A DNA stretch of 64,000 nt, taken from positions 84,466,314 to 84,530,313 of the forward strand of contig CM067367.1 in the NCBI GenBank assembly GCA_034401795.1. The letters are read 5' to 3'. The stretch is from Chaetoderma sp. LZ-2023a (lineage: Eukaryota > Mollusca > Caudofoveata > Chaetodermatida > Chaetodermatidae). Positions 38,457-50,547 of this stretch are shown one piece after another (position 1 is the stretch's first letter; every line of letters begins with the position of its first letter). Below the pieces are notes generated by a model that was given only the letters and a program-made list of their open reading frames with translations, did no database searches and had not been told where the DNA came from. The position numbers were made by a program, and so were the translations under genes.

Positions 38457-38668
38457 TTAACCCTTACCACTCTGGTGTTAAAATTTTAAATTTTCAAATT
38501 AAGTTAAAAGATGAGCTGATGTTAATTTTTTAACAAATTTGGTGGGAGATGGTGGTGTCCTAGACAGCAATACCTTCTACCAAAATTGTTTTAAAGATGT
38601 ACACCTGAGTTTCTTTGATATTGGCACCGTAAAAGATAGAATATTGACATCAGAGTGGTAAGGGTTAA
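38457..38668 (+). mobile_element. Family E TTAA MITE, copy 3
   Basis: 212 bp, TTAA at both ends, perfect 14-bp inverted repeats. Nearly identical to copy 2, as expected if both were carried along by the segmental duplication. Confidence 0.88.
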
Positions 38669-39100
38669 ACCCCCCCAAATATATTTATAACAGACAGCTC
38701 ATTCTGTGACGAATAGCCTCCAACAACTTCTAATCAAATTGTTTTCAAAATAGTCAGCAGGTCCAGAGTTATTGCCCATTGAAATTATTGTCTGTTGGCT
38801 TCAGCAGTCAGGGTGTTAAATGGATGCTGAGTACATGTATAATGCCTACAGTTCCAGACAGTTAAATGGATACTGAGTATTTCTTAAAACTAATTTGACT
38901 GTAACTCATGTTGCCTATGGCAGCAACAGCTCCCAGTCTAATTAGCTTCATGATGGCGCTCATGTCATTTTGATTGTGACATCAGCAAACTAATGATGTA
39001 ATTGATTATGATGTCAGATACTTGGTATGAGATTGGATCCTTCCATTTTCAAACTCCAAATTAGACCTAGTTAATACTGTGAACAGATTCGCATCCCTTA

Positions 39101-39935
39101 TTGGGTGCAAGAATATCAGGAGTCTGAACACCACCAGGATGTCTAAATACATGCAACAAATGGGATGTTAACCTCCACCGGTTCTTCCAATTGGCTAATT
39201 AGTGACATATTTTGTCTATGAAATCAGATACTCGTATATCTGTCATAATCAAAATATGTCACTAATTAGCTGATGTCACAATCAAATAATGTAGTTCCGA
39301 TATGGACGTCAGTCACGCAAATGTCTGGCAGGAACCATCTGAATATCTGAGTATCTCTTTGGTGAATTTACAATTTGATAAACATTCAGTTCAATATTTT
39401 GAGACTGAATTTGACTTGGATCTGTTGCTGCCATAGGCTCAAACAAAGTGGGGGGAGCTTAATTAAAATGGGCGGATGATTAACTATAAATGGATCCCGC
39501 AATCTACATCCTTGATGAGGTCGAAGGTCAGAGATCTACTGTCCATAGCTTTTGGGAAAAGCCAATGATGTCACAACACATAAGGGAACTGCAGGCATTA
39601 TACATGTCTTCTCAGCATCCATTTAACTGTCTGTAACTGTAGGCATTATACATGTCCAACAGCTTACCTGTATTGGCTATTACAAGTTACTTTTAAATAT
39701 TTATTCTGGGAATTCAGGTTTCAAATTTTTTAATCTATTTCAACACACGTAAAAAGCGTGCAGGGCTAGGCTAGAAAAGGGTGTGGGTAACAGTAGATAT
39801 GGATCCCGTTATTCGGTGTATAGTACATTTGATCTGATGTTGCTTTATTGTACCACATAAAGACATGAGTTAAGCAATTAGATGTCAAAGTAATTGGTAT
39901 GTTACTTAACACTGCTTTGTCTATTGTTTCAACAG
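39101..39935. other. Intron/flank upstream of the first DHX38 exon
   Basis: Holds an imperfect palindrome at about 39,200-39,290 (attagtgacatattttgtct…aatatgtcactaatta) and an inverted partial copy of the 38.8-kb segment (cattatacatgtcttctcag near 39,598). The 3' splice site at 39,935 is preceded by a pyrimidine-rich tract (gctttgtctattgtttcaac). No exon found. Confidence 0.5.
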
Positions 39936-40084
39936 GTTATCGTGTCTATGTTATCTGTGCCCGCGATATTCTATCGACCAAAAGGCCGTGAAGAGGACTC
40001 TGATGCTGCCCGTGAGAAGTTTCAGATTCCAGAGAGTGATCATTTGACATTCCTGAACATCTACCTGCAATGGAAGCGCAATCA
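39936..40084 (+). CDS. DHX38: DHX38/PRP16-like spliceosomal helicase, exon 1 of 4 in window
   Basis: 149 bp between a 3' splice site (…tttcaacag) and a 5' splice site (gtgagt). Reads [45 protein letters not shown], which belongs to the winged-helix/ratchet region of PRP16-type DEAH-box ATPases. I recognise it as DHX38 from the [12 protein letters not shown] and F-x-x-P-E-S-D-H-L-T stretches. The protein remodels the spliceosome before the second step of splicing, in the nucleus. The exon ends in phase 2 (…K-R-N-CA). The preceding exons, with the helicase motor, were not found between 31.7 and 39.9 kb. Confidence 0.9.
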
Positions 40085-40379
40085 GTGAGTGATGGCATGT
40101 ATACATACAAGCGATTGTGTTTGTGTGTTGTTTCGTTAATTTGTGGTTGGGGACACTGAGAACTTTTAGATAAATCTTTAATCGTATTGAGGGAAATGGC
40201 ATTTTGTGACTTAGTACATCATAGCCGAAATATTGCTGCTTTGGTTGCTGAAATTATTTGATTTTCTGATAAAATATTATCAATACTATTGGAGACAAAT
40301 GGCACCTCCTCCATAGTACCAACATTGTTGGAAAACCAACTTTGTTAGGAAACTAATTTATCAAGGCTTGCGGGCTGAC

Positions 40380-43060
40380 ATCCGCATTCAGAGGCAACTC
40401 TGATCATGTCTAATCTCCTTCAAACAAGAAACTGTTCAACACACTCAAACAACGCAATCGTCCCAGGGGCTTACAATCGCTACGTGGAACCTACATGGTC
40501 TGACTGCAACATCAAAGATGAGAATCTTAGGTGCAGGTTGTGATCACTATAACATTGATATTACATGCATTCAAGAGACTAAAGTAGCTACACACTCAGA
40601 GCAGCAACTACAGACAGGCCACAAGTTAGTACTCATGAAGCAAAAACAGGTGACATATCGGGTTTGGACTTCGTAATCGGACCAAGGCTTCTGGACCATT
40701 GTCATTAACTTTGGATACATCAGTGATCGCATTGCATTCATCAACATGGCTATGCCAATGTGAAAACATACTACCACTAAGTGTAAGTATTGTAAAGTCA
40801 ATGCATATGGCACAAATGCTGAAAAAGCTAAAGAGAATCCATCAATATTAGATTCTATCTGTGCAGAACTGAGCTCCGCCATTACCATTCCAGCCAGATG
40901 GCAACTGCTCATGTGTGGAGATTTCAAATCTAAGCTGGGTAAACTCAGCTATGCGGACAAGAATTTAGGACTTTGATTATGTGTGGGGATCATATTGGGA
41001 GGGCACACGTAACAGCAGAGGAAATGCACTAATGACATTCCATAGTTCCAATAGCCTATTTGCCACAAATTCGGTTTTCAAACACCCATGCCGTCACCGG
41101 ACTAGATTGACAGGACACATTGATGATCACAAAGCCCTAACAGGCACTAAGGCTACAACAGCAGTCATCAACCGAATAGACGTCATACTATGTAAAACAG
41201 AAGTTAAGGCCCTATGTGAGGATGCTCGTTCCCATGGAGGTGCAGACCACAATTCTGACCACAATGCAGTCATTACATGCCTTCAGGTGACCCATCTTTA
41301 CCTAATGTACAAATGGCATACCAGGCAAGAGGGTAGAATCACCTACAACCTACTCAACGTCATCAGTAACCCTAACACCAAAGTGTCATACAAAAAGGCT
41401 CTCGCGGAGTAGATAGCTAACATAGGCATCAGCTACAATCCAATGGAAGCACTAACCAAAATAGTCAAATGTATGAAATCATGAGCTATCAGCACCATCA
41501 AGGTTTTCAAATACACCAACCGAACTAGGTATACTGATGACCCTGTAGTAGTAAAACTATCAACAAAGCACTACGGCTGTGCATCTATCAAAGTGGCCAA
41601 AGGGAAAACCGCACCAAACTACACAGGGAGTGAACTAACAGTCTCTGCCACATCAGCAACGCTTAAAAGATCTTCCTATTCAACAGATGAAATCACTGCC
41701 ACACATGACTGTCACAAAATGTTTCATGCAGTCCGAGCCCTGACAGTTGCTGGCTGCACACCACTACTCATTACACAACTCTGAAGGACACTTTATCGGG
41801 ACTGACCAAGGCAAAGCGGACGCAATCGGAGAATAGTTCAAGGAACACTTCACAGACCATGATGATGAGCCCTTGCACCCGTGTTCGGGTGACCCCACCC
41901 CCCCCCCCTACCTCCCGAGGCCATTACTAACACCAATTAAAACACCAGAAGTTAAGAGGGCACTGAAAGCACTAAAAACGGATGTACATTCAGATCTATT
42001 GGCATTAACACTGAACTATTCAAATACGTAAATATGCAAGTGGCATTATCTCAAAACCGATCATGCACCTGATCAATTCAGCTTTTATGCACCACCTTGC
42101 TGTAGCATGCAGGGGACCCCAGCGCCCCCCCCCCCCCCACCCCCAAACTCAGAGTATGAGTCAAGACAGCGAATTCTGCAGAGTTTGAGACATCAATCCG
42201 CTCCCCACAGGGAGATGGTCTATCCCCTGTGCTTTTCACCTGCTACCTTGCTGCTGCATTGCAATCTGTGCGGTAAAATTCCACAAGACCGACCCCCCCC
42301 CCAGTGTCCATACTGAGTATGCCCCTAGAGATGGAATATGCCGATGATGAGGACTTCATAAATGAGGAAAAGAAACCCCTTGACGAACTACTCCCTATAG
42401 CTGCATGCAAATCAAAGGTTGAAAATTTCTTTATAAGACTAAAGAAAATGACAATCCTTCAAGAAGCTATGTCTTCGTACATGTGTAGATCAACGATGCC
42501 CTTGATAAAAAGGCTACATTTATACAACGCAAGCTGCGTATCCTTGATGCGTTATCAGTGTAACAGCTGGGCAACTCCAACTTGGCAGCTCGAGATAAAC
42601 GTGATGCCATCACAAACGCCTCCACATAATCACTGGACTCTGATGGTCAGACAGCATAATTTCCAAACAATCGCACTACTACAAAATGTGTAATACATTG
42701 CTGCTGTCTGTAAAAGTTGCAATGCAAAGATGGTCCATATTTGGCCATATGCTAAGGAGACCAGAAGACACACCAGCACAGAGAGCTTTGGATTCCGCCC
42801 TACTGGAAGCCAGCAAATTTAAAGCCAGGAGAGGATGTCATTGCATAAATCTGTTAAACGTGCTATGAGGTGACCTCAAGAAATCAGGACTCAGTACACT
42901 TAGATCAAGAATGAACCTGAGGAAACTAAAAATTTTGGCTGAGTACAAGACACAGTGGTCAAACACAAAGGACTGATTGCAGCTGGATGATGTTTCTACT
43001 ACTACAGCTAAAGAACACATTAAAGTTCTCATCTATTCATAAAAGATACATATTCTAGCT
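40380..43060 (+). pseudogene. Decayed non-LTR retrotransposon in the large DHX38 intron
   Basis: Starts with an APE-type endonuclease: A-T-W-N-L-H-G-L-T, D-I-T-C-I-Q-E-T-K (catalytic Glu). The open frame 40,981-41,412 has N-S-R-G-N-A-L, I-N-R-I-D-V-I-L-C and G-A-D-H-N-S-D-H-N-A-V. RT remains are E-Y-A-D-D-E-D-F at about 42,340 and a C-terminal part with R-W-S-I-F-G-H-M-L-R-R-P at about 42,730. Most of the RT between is missing, while short C-runs (41,894; 42,126; 42,293) interrupt the remains. Stops and frameshifts throughout. The clade cannot be fixed. It lies in the sense orientation of the host gene, 300 bp after exon 1. Confidence 0.75.
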
Positions 43061-44431
43061 AAATTTACGACTATTTGTTACTTTATGGACACTAACCAAC
43101 TAGAAGTATAGCCACCATTTTAGATAGCTATTTGCAGGTGCCATTGTTTTAGCTTCTATTGTCTTCCCCGGGTCGCAATTGTTCGTATAAAACCATTCTC
43201 GTAATGCTAATGCTATTCATTTGCCTTCTGGCATCCACGGTGAGCACATAGTAAGTGCCTATAGTTCAATACTAGTTGTACATTTCCTATCGTGCAAGTG
43301 ACAACACATATATGCATAACAAGTTTACTGAAAACTGTTGCTGCTTATAGCAGCAAAAACTTTCTGTCAAATTGTTGTCAATATAATGAGCTAATAAAAT
43401 TGTCACTAGATAAAGATTTGATAACAATTTAGCTGAAAATCGTTAACCCAACAACTTTCAATAAAATTGTTCTCAAAATAATCAACAGGGCAGTCACTGT
43501 GCAAGACTTGCTGAAGATATTTCGAGCAACTTTGGTGGGAATCAGTTCTGACTAAGGCAGCAACAGCATTGTCAAAATCTTCTCAGAATAATCAGCATGC
43601 TTTCTGTTTGGTTAGCTAGCAAGTGCATGTCAAACTAGTTAGACCTATATGATATATGGAATCGAAACCCAATCACAGATATGCTCGAACAATCTGTTCA
43701 TTTCATAGTCAATCAGGATGTAAGCATATTATTCTATTCACGGGAGGCGTGTTAGGGGTGATTGTGCATGTGCTGGTGGATTGCAGGATCTTTGTGAATA
43801 TATTTCACACTGGAATACACATGATATAGGTCTAACTAATGGTGTGTGTACTTACTTGCCAGCTAACAAAACAAAAAGCCCGCTGATTATTCCGAGAAGA
43901 ATTTGACAACGCTGTTGCTGCCTTAGTCAGAAATGATTGTCAATAAAGTTGCTCGAAATGTCTTCAGCAAGTCTTGTAACATTGACTGCCCTGCTGCTTA
44001 TTTTGAGAACAATTTGATTGTTGAAAGTTGTTGCATCAACGATTTTCTGCCAGATTGTTATCAAATCTTTATCTAGTGACAATTGTATTATCAGCTTATT
44101 ATATTGACAACAATTTGACGGAAAGTTGTCACTGCTATAGGCAGCAACAGTTTTCAGTAAACTTGTTATAAATATATTTGTTGTCACTTGTCACAAATAT
44201 ACAACTAGTACTGTACTATGCTATGCTTACTATGCACTCATTGTGACTAGCATTAGCATTATACAAACAATTGCTACCCGGCGAAGACAATAGAGCCTAA
44301 AACAATGGCGCCTGCAAATAGCTATCTAAACTGGTGACTATACTACTAGTTAGTTAAAATGTCCATAAAGTAACAAATAGTCCTAAATTTACCTAGGATA
44401 TGTATATTTTATGAATAGATGAGAACTTTAA
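43020..44431. mobile_element. 1.41-kb foldback element with ~590-bp inverted arms
   Basis: Left arm from TTAAAGTTCTCATCTATTCA (43,020) to about 43,628, right arm from about 43,853 to TGAATAGATGAGAACTTTAA (44,431). The arms match along their length with scattered mismatches and small indels, e.g. gataaagatttgataacaat / attgttatcaaatctttatc. The ~225-bp centre is unique. TTAA occurs at both ends. The arms contain several B-like motifs (gttgctgc…gcagcaac). No ORF recognised. Confidence 0.85.
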
Positions 44432-44809
44432 TCATACATACTGTTAACTTTTGACTTGTTAGAAGATGTCATTAGTTTGTGTAATGTCGATGTAATAATA
44501 GGGCCGTAGTAAGGTCTAATGATGACCTGCCCCTGTTAAACTGAAAATCTGGTATCTCCCATAACTTCAGTTGAGGCAGGTGGTCTCCGCAAGACAATTT
44601 AGAAATCTAGATTGACTTAGAAGACATTTCTTGCATTCTTAAGGAAATGTCATGATAAGGACCTGTAAATCTGTGTAAAATTGTTCTATTTTTAGCCCAC
44701 CTGGCCAGAATGGCCAAGTGAGCTTATGCCATGGCGACCATCAGGCATCCATCCGGCATCCATCTGGCATCTGTCCAGCATTTGTCCGTCAACTTTTGCT
44801 TAAAAATGC

Positions 44810-46200
44810 TACTCCTCATTAACCGCTTAGCAGATTTCAACCTAATTTGGAAGGGCCGTATGTGGGTAGGCTTCAGAACTTGTATACAGACTTATGATTG
44901 GTCTATATTTTCGGTGGCCATCTTGAAATTTCTGAAAAATGGCAGGAAATTGTTTAAAACTTTACTCATTAACCTCTGGGCCAGTTTCAATCAGACTAAT
45001 CAATAGCTGGCAGGATAGTACGCCGGTATGGTTCAGAACTTGAAAATCACTTAAAAGCCTACTGTTCGAAAACTGCTTGGCCGATTTCAATCAAACTCAG
45101 ATGGAAGACCCCTAGCATAGTATGCTTCAGACCATGTACCGGTATACAGAATTTTGATTGGTCCATTTTTTCGGCAGCCATCTTGAAATTTCCAAAAAAT
45201 GGTTGAAATCGTTTAAAACGCTTCTCTTCATTAACTGCTTGACCAATTTCAAGCAGACTTGGCTGGGAGGATAGTACGGTTTAGAAGTTGTATACATAAT
45301 TTTGATTGCTCAATTTTTCCGGTGGCCATCTTGAATTTTCTGAAAATTTCTGGAAATTACTTTAAAAAGCCTAGGCCTCGATAACCACTCGGCAGATTTC
45401 AATCAAACTCGGATGGAAGAACCCTAGCATAGTATGCTTCAGAACATGTATACAGAATTTTGATTGGTCTATTTTTTCGGCAACTCTTGAATTTTCTGGA
45501 AAATGGCGTGAAATCATTTAAAACTGTACTCCTCATTAACTGCTTGAGCAATTTTAACCTGACTTGGCTGCAAGTATACTAGGCTGGTAAGTTTCATAAC
45601 TTGTATGCAGAATTTTAATTGGGCAATTTTTCAGGCGGCCATCTTCTTTTGATTCTGAAAATTTCTGTAAATCAGTTAAAAGGCTCCTCCTTAACTGCTT
45701 GAATGAGTTCAAACAAATTCGGCTGGAAAGACCCTAAAGTGGTATACTTCAGAGCTTGTATACAGAATTTTGATTGGTTAATTTGTTCGGTGGCCATCTT
45801 TAATTTTCCGATGGCTGAAAATCGTTTAAAACGTTTCCTCATTAACTGCTTGGGCGATTTCAACCAGACTTAGCTGAAAGAACCCTAGGCCGCTATGCCT
45901 CAGAAAATGTATACAGAATTTTGACGGCTTGATTTTGATGGGGGCCATCTTGGATTTTCTGAAAAATGGGAATTTGTATAAAATACTACTCCTCATTAAT
46001 AGGTTTGGCAATTTCAACCAAATGTGCTCGGAAGGATCCTATTGTCGTAGCCTCTAGAAATTTATTCAGAATTTTGATAGGTTTAGGCAGCCATCTCTGA
46101 TTTTCTGAAAGTTTTCCGGAACCATTTAAGAACGCTACTCCTTCAATCAATAGCCCGATTTCAACAAAACTTGGCTGGAGCTATCCTATGACGGTAGACT
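44810..46200 (+). repeat. ~155-bp tandem core of the outer element, about 10 copies
   Basis: 'ctcctcattaactgcttg'-like starts recur near 44,815, 44,965, 45,065, 45,226, 45,375, 45,528, 45,690, 45,836, 45,990 and 46,138. Each unit also has 'ttgtatacagaattttgatt' and 'ggccatcttgaa'. Copies are strongly diverged; some are shortened. Confidence 0.85.
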
Positions 46201-46324
46201 TCAGCATATTAAACGAGAATCTTGATTGGTCAATTTTTAAGCTTACCGGGCCAGAATGGCCAAGTGAGCTTATGCCATGGCGACCGTCCGTCGTCTGTCC
46301 GTCCATCCGTCCGTCAACTTTTGC

Positions 46325-47060
46325 TTTAAAATGTATCTCCTCCTATACCGCTTGGCAGATTTTTGTCAAATTTGGCTAGAAGGATCCTATGAAGGTACGC
46401 TCTAGAACATCTATTCAGATTTTTGATTCGTCAATTTTTTGGGTGAAAATCATAGATTTTGTAAAAAATTTACCAGAAAGTGTCAAAATGCATCTCCTCC
46501 TTAGCTTCTTGACAGATTTCAACTCAATTTGCCTGAAAGGATCCTATAGTGGTACGCTCTAGAAATTCTATTCAGAATTATGATTGGTGTATTTTTTGGG
46601 TGAAAATCTTAGATTTTGTAAAAAATGTACCGGAAAGTGTCGGAGCGTATCTCCTCCTTAACTTCTTGAGAGATTTCAGCCAAATTTGTCTTGAAGGATC
46701 CTATGGAGGTACATGTAGGCTCTGGAACCTCTGTTCCAATTTTTGATTGGTCAATTTTTTTGGTTAAAATATTTGATTTTGTATCAAAACGTATCTCCTC
46801 CTTAGCTTCTTGATAGATTCTAACTAAATTTGTGTGTAAGAATTCTACAGTGGTATGCTCTAGAATTTCTATTCAAAATTTTGACTGGTAAATTTTTTGG
46901 GGTGAAAATCGGAGATTTTGTAAAAAAAATTTACCTGAAAGTGTCACATGTCTCCTTAGCTTCTTGACAGATTTCAACTAAATTTGCCTGGAAGGATCCT
47001 ATAGTGGTGGGCTTTAGAACTCCTTGGTCAATTTTTGGTGTGCAAATCTTAGTTTTGTAA
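46325..47060 (+). repeat. ~155-bp tandem core of the inner element, 5 copies
   Basis: 'tctcctccttagcttcttga' starts recur near 46,337, 46,492, 46,649, 46,793 and 46,949, each followed by 'ggatcctatagtggtacgct'-like and 'gattttgtaaaaaat' blocks. Confidence 0.85.
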
Positions 47061-47104
47061 TAAAAACCTTGCCAGAAATTGTCAAAATTGACAGATTTAA
47101 CTTT

Positions 47105-47870
47105 TATGCACACCTCCGTTTCAGGAGGATATAGTAATCGCTTTGTCCGTGTATGCATCATCTGTCCAAATTTTTTTTGTCTGAACAGTATTTTCAGTAG
47201 CCAAATTTAGTATATGAATGCATTGAACCCTAATGCTGTACTATGTCAAAAGTATGTCACCATGACCTACTTTTCATGGTTCAGTAAGCAACAAAAAAAA
47301 ATATATTCGTCTGTCTCCGATTTTTTTGGTCGTACTATATTTTCAAAAGTTTTTCATATTTGGTCAGCATAGGGATGCATCATAGCCTAAAGGCATGAAA
47401 AGTGTGTAAGGCATCAAAAGTGTGACCTACTTTTTATAGTTCACTGTACATCATAGGTTACTATGGTCTCGGCTGTAGTTTCAAGGGTTTTTTTATACAG
47501 TTACAACCAAATTTGGTTTATGGATGCATTGTAGGCTAAGTTTCTGTAGCCTATGAAAAGTAGGTCACTGACCTATCTCATGGTTTACTGAGCATCCGTT
47601 TTATAACTTCAAGTGGTTTTGGTTTACACTAATCAAATGTGGTGTATGTATGCATTGTAGGCTAACGATCCATCATGTATCAAAGGTACACATGTAGGTC
47701 ATACTAACGGTAGGTCAGTATGACCTACCTTTCGCAATTCACTAATCATCATAGAAAATCCCGGTCCTGGCTTTAGTTTTAAGAGTTTTTTAACCAATCT
47801 TGGTGTATGGATGCATGTTACTTGTAGTATAAAATTAGGCCTACTTCATGGTTCACCCAACTTCAATATT
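47105..47870 (+). repeat. Second pearl-like core (hairpin CCTCC…GGAGG, ~180-bp units)
   Basis: A further hairpin start (cacctccgtttcaggaggat, 'atagtaatcgctttgtccgt') introduces about four diverged units with 'tggatgcattgtaggctaa', 'aaaagtaggtcac' and 'gacctacttttcatggtt'. Probably another inserted non-autonomous element, since the hairpin recurs in a related form at 51.9 kb. Confidence 0.6.
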
Positions 47871-48577
47871 AATTGCATGCTTTCAGCCAAAGGCAAGGTT
47901 CAGTGGAAGGCGGGGTATCCTTCGTGATGCACGGATACTACATGGACCACAGTTGCAATTTTTATTCCATGCAAATTGTTGACTTGTTTTGCTGCTTTAT
48001 CAGCGTCACTAAAACTCTTAGTTTACAATTACCACAAGAACTTTGTCATAAAGGAGCTTAATTATGTTTCAGTAAAATTGACAGTCAACTCAGAATTGTA
48101 TGTTTTTCGTCATCGGTTTGTAGTTTACTTGCCTAGAAAACCTTGGTCGAAACGAGACAAGCAATCTATCTCCCTAGAAGACGCTTCTGAGGATTTTTTG
48201 CATAAAAAGTTCAATGTCACAAGTTTTGTCTCTAAACCTGTATCAAAGATCAACTTTTTTACAGTCTTAAAAGAAAGTTATGTCATAATTTATGTGGCTA
48301 CGTCATGTACATCATAAATGGGATATCCTGATTTGACCAATCAAATTATCGGAAATATCTAATACATCATTTCAACTGATTCGTTCTTGGCGAACTCTTC
48401 CATCTACATTGAATGTTAGACAGCAAGTTTTAATTTGCCTATCATTTTAAAGTGAGTTCTCATTGGCTAAACTGTGCAACTATTAATTTGCCCAAATAAT
48501 TTTTCTATGAAGCCGCGTAAGTATACAAGATTCAGCTACATATTAATGGTAATATTCTGACGAAATGTCTTAAACCT
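47871..48577. other. Unique-looking stretch with a 113-codon frame, no function assigned
   Basis: A frame at 47,976-48,317 has no domain I recognise, no splice context and unremarkable composition. I regard it as a chance frame. Confidence 0.3.
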
Positions 48578-48806
48578 TTAACCCTCAACTTTGTTTAATA
48601 AAATTTCAATTTTCTCATAAAAAATGCCCATTTGCAAACCTACAGAAGACTATTTTTGAAAATTTATCACTGGAATGACTGGCTTGATTATCGAGTCAGT
48701 CATTTTTGTATTGCATTTTCAAAAATAGTCTTCTTTGTCTGCAAATGGACAGTTTCCAAGACCCCTGCAGAAGCCGTTTTTGACGTCTCAAGTGTTAAAG
48801 GGTTAA
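48578..48806. mobile_element. Family A foldback MITE, complete
   Basis: TTAACCCTCAACTTTG…AGTGTTAAAGGGTTAA, centre atcactggaatgactggctt-gattat-cgagtcagtcat with the right side of the dyad partly eroded. Gives the fullest right end of the family (ccgtttttgacgtctcaagt). Confidence 0.78.
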
Positions 48807-50390
48807 TTAAAGAATTTTTAAACCCAAAAGGCAGATGATCTTTCTTGACAGGTTGAAGTGTTCTTTTTGTAATTCATGGCCTATGTAGTCTAGTGCAGTC
48901 CTGTGATGCCTATCGCTACTGACGCTGTTTTAGAAGCGATGTTCTAGGTTTTAAAAATAGTTTCTGTAATCATAAATTTTTAAATGATGCTAATAATTCT
49001 TAGTTACATAAAGTTCTACAATTACACATAGGTACCATATATACAGTATTATTGTTCATGTTTGTTAACCCGTTGCTTACCACATGCAGTAGGTAATGAA
49101 GATAGTGTCTCTTAAATAGCTAATTGTAGACATGAAAAAATTGCATTTTTAATAACGTTGAATTGGTACTAATATGAGTCCAAATTATGTTCCTTATTTA
49201 ATGCTAGTAATCTTCCGACCAGATGTCTTAATGAAGCTCCTTATTTGAAATCCAAAAAGCATATGACGAGTTGAACTCTCCTGTCTTTACCAGTAATTCA
49301 TTGACTAAGTTGATCTAGTGACCACGTTTGAGAAGTGCTTTTTCAAGATTTCCATACATTTATTTCTGTCACTAATGTCATTGTAATTTTGTGTTGCATA
49401 AAATGCTACTATTACATAACGTTACCTGTTATACAATATTCTTGTTCAGGTTTGTTAACCATTTACTCGCAGCATGCACATAGTGAGAGGTAGTGGGGAC
49501 GGAATGACAAGATTTTGCAATGACATGCATCATGATATCAGTTAGAATTTATAATCCATGGTCAGTAATTACTTAAAAGTAAATGCTGTCTGTAACTTAG
49601 CGATGTCATCTGTTGTTGTATAGTAAGTACAACTTTGCATAGTGCCACCTCTATGTCACAATTCATATACTTCATCCAAACCATCATTCCAGAATTAGTC
49701 TTATTCAACTGTACTTCATGTGTCCATCATCTCTTACCAACATAAAATTGCCCATGGATGAGCATGAAATTCAGTTGACCCTAATACCATGTCATTGCCA
49801 AAGAACATGACTGTCATACGAGTCGACACAGACATTTATCTAAGAATGTTAATTTTGTTATTCCATTAACATTTTTTTGCCAAATCAGATAAAAAAATTG
49901 GAACCGATCAAAGTTATAAATTCAGTTTCTTATTAAATTTATACACCTAGTGAACACTATAATTGGAAGTATCAAGTCATGAGATTTTACTCTAAATCGT
50001 TATCAGCAAGGATTATAGAAATCGTTTTCATGCGTGTAATTCTGTTTCCACTCGAAAACTTGATGATTCACTTCATATTTTGAACATGAGAGATGAGACC
50101 TTGACTGGCATTCAGTTTGGCTAAAATACAGCTGCAGTTATGCGCTTGAATTCTTGAAAAAAATTGTCAGATTTATTCACTAGAGTTCTTGAAAAATTGT
50201 AAAATATTTGGATTCAAAATTGGAGTACAAACATGATTCTTCGGTCAAATTGTCATGGTAGATTTACTAAGATCTTGTTTCGAAGATTATTCGGTATTAA
50301 AACGTAGAATCTATCTGTCATCCTGTAGAAGTTTCATGAAATATATTTTCATGAGATATGAACTACCCAGTATTTCAAATGCTAATGTTG
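48807..50390. other. Non-coding interior of the inner pearl-like element
   Basis: Contains two loosely similar segments near 49,070 and 49,455 (tgttaacc.ttactygcag.a). No gene or sharp repeat seen. Confidence 0.4.
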
Positions 50391-50547
50391 CAGGTGAGCG
50401 ACAGGCCGTTAGGCCTCTTGTTTTGATGGCCATCTTGAATTTTCCAAAAATCACCCACGTCTAATAATAATAAAGTCTATTTAAATGCAAATGGTTTAAA
50501 TGCCAATGCTCCAGGTGAGCACCACAGGCCCTTGGGCCACTTGTTTT

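Larger units (their letters stand above)
36683..39100 (+). repeat. Tandem segmental duplication of host-side repeats
   Basis: Segment 36,675-38,110 recurs as 38,198-39,075: 'aaagggctaaagatgaatag', then the family E MITE, 'taacagacagctcattctgt', 'cagcaggtcc…agttattgccc', 'cagtcagggtgttaaatgga' all reappear in order. The offset shrinks from about 1,523 to about 915 bp, so the second copy has lost several internal pieces, including one of ~97 bp near 36,900. Confidence 0.85.
46239..50424 (+). mobile_element. Inner pearl/HINE-like element nested in the outer one
   Basis: 5' end AAGCTTACCGGGCCagaatGGCCAAGTGAGCTTATG then 'ccatggcgaccgtccgtcgt'. 3' end GCAGGTGAGCGACAGGCCGTTAGGCCTCTTG. Both ends are inside the outer element's core repeat with T-runs at the junctions. 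The interior holds two tandem arrays and about 2.5 kb of unique-looking AT-rich DNA, including a family A MITE (48,578-48,806). Confidence 0.75.
44693..50547 (+). mobile_element. Outer pearl/HINE-like element, split by a nested one
   Basis: 5' end TTTAGCCCACCTGGCCagaatGGCCAAGTGAGC is a near-perfect hairpin, followed by 'ttatgccatggcgaccatc'. 3' end: CCAGGTGAGC followed by the hairpin ACAGGCCCTTGGGCC and 'acttgttttt'. The element's ~155-bp core is cut at about 46,237 ('gattggtcaattttt') and resumes at about 50,425 ('gatggccatcttgaattttc'), which is the normal continuation of the core. So the 46,239-50,424 element was inserted into it in a T-run. Confidence 0.78.

Noticed and set aside
31691..39935. 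Upstream DHX38 exons (helicase motor, motifs I to VI)
   Set aside because: Searched by eye for the DEAH-box motifs and for splice-flanked frames; none found, so they are presumed to lie outside the window.
47976..48317. 113-codon frame in the inner pearl-like element
   Set aside because: No recognisable domain, no splice signals, no paralogue in the window. Length is within chance expectation for this composition.
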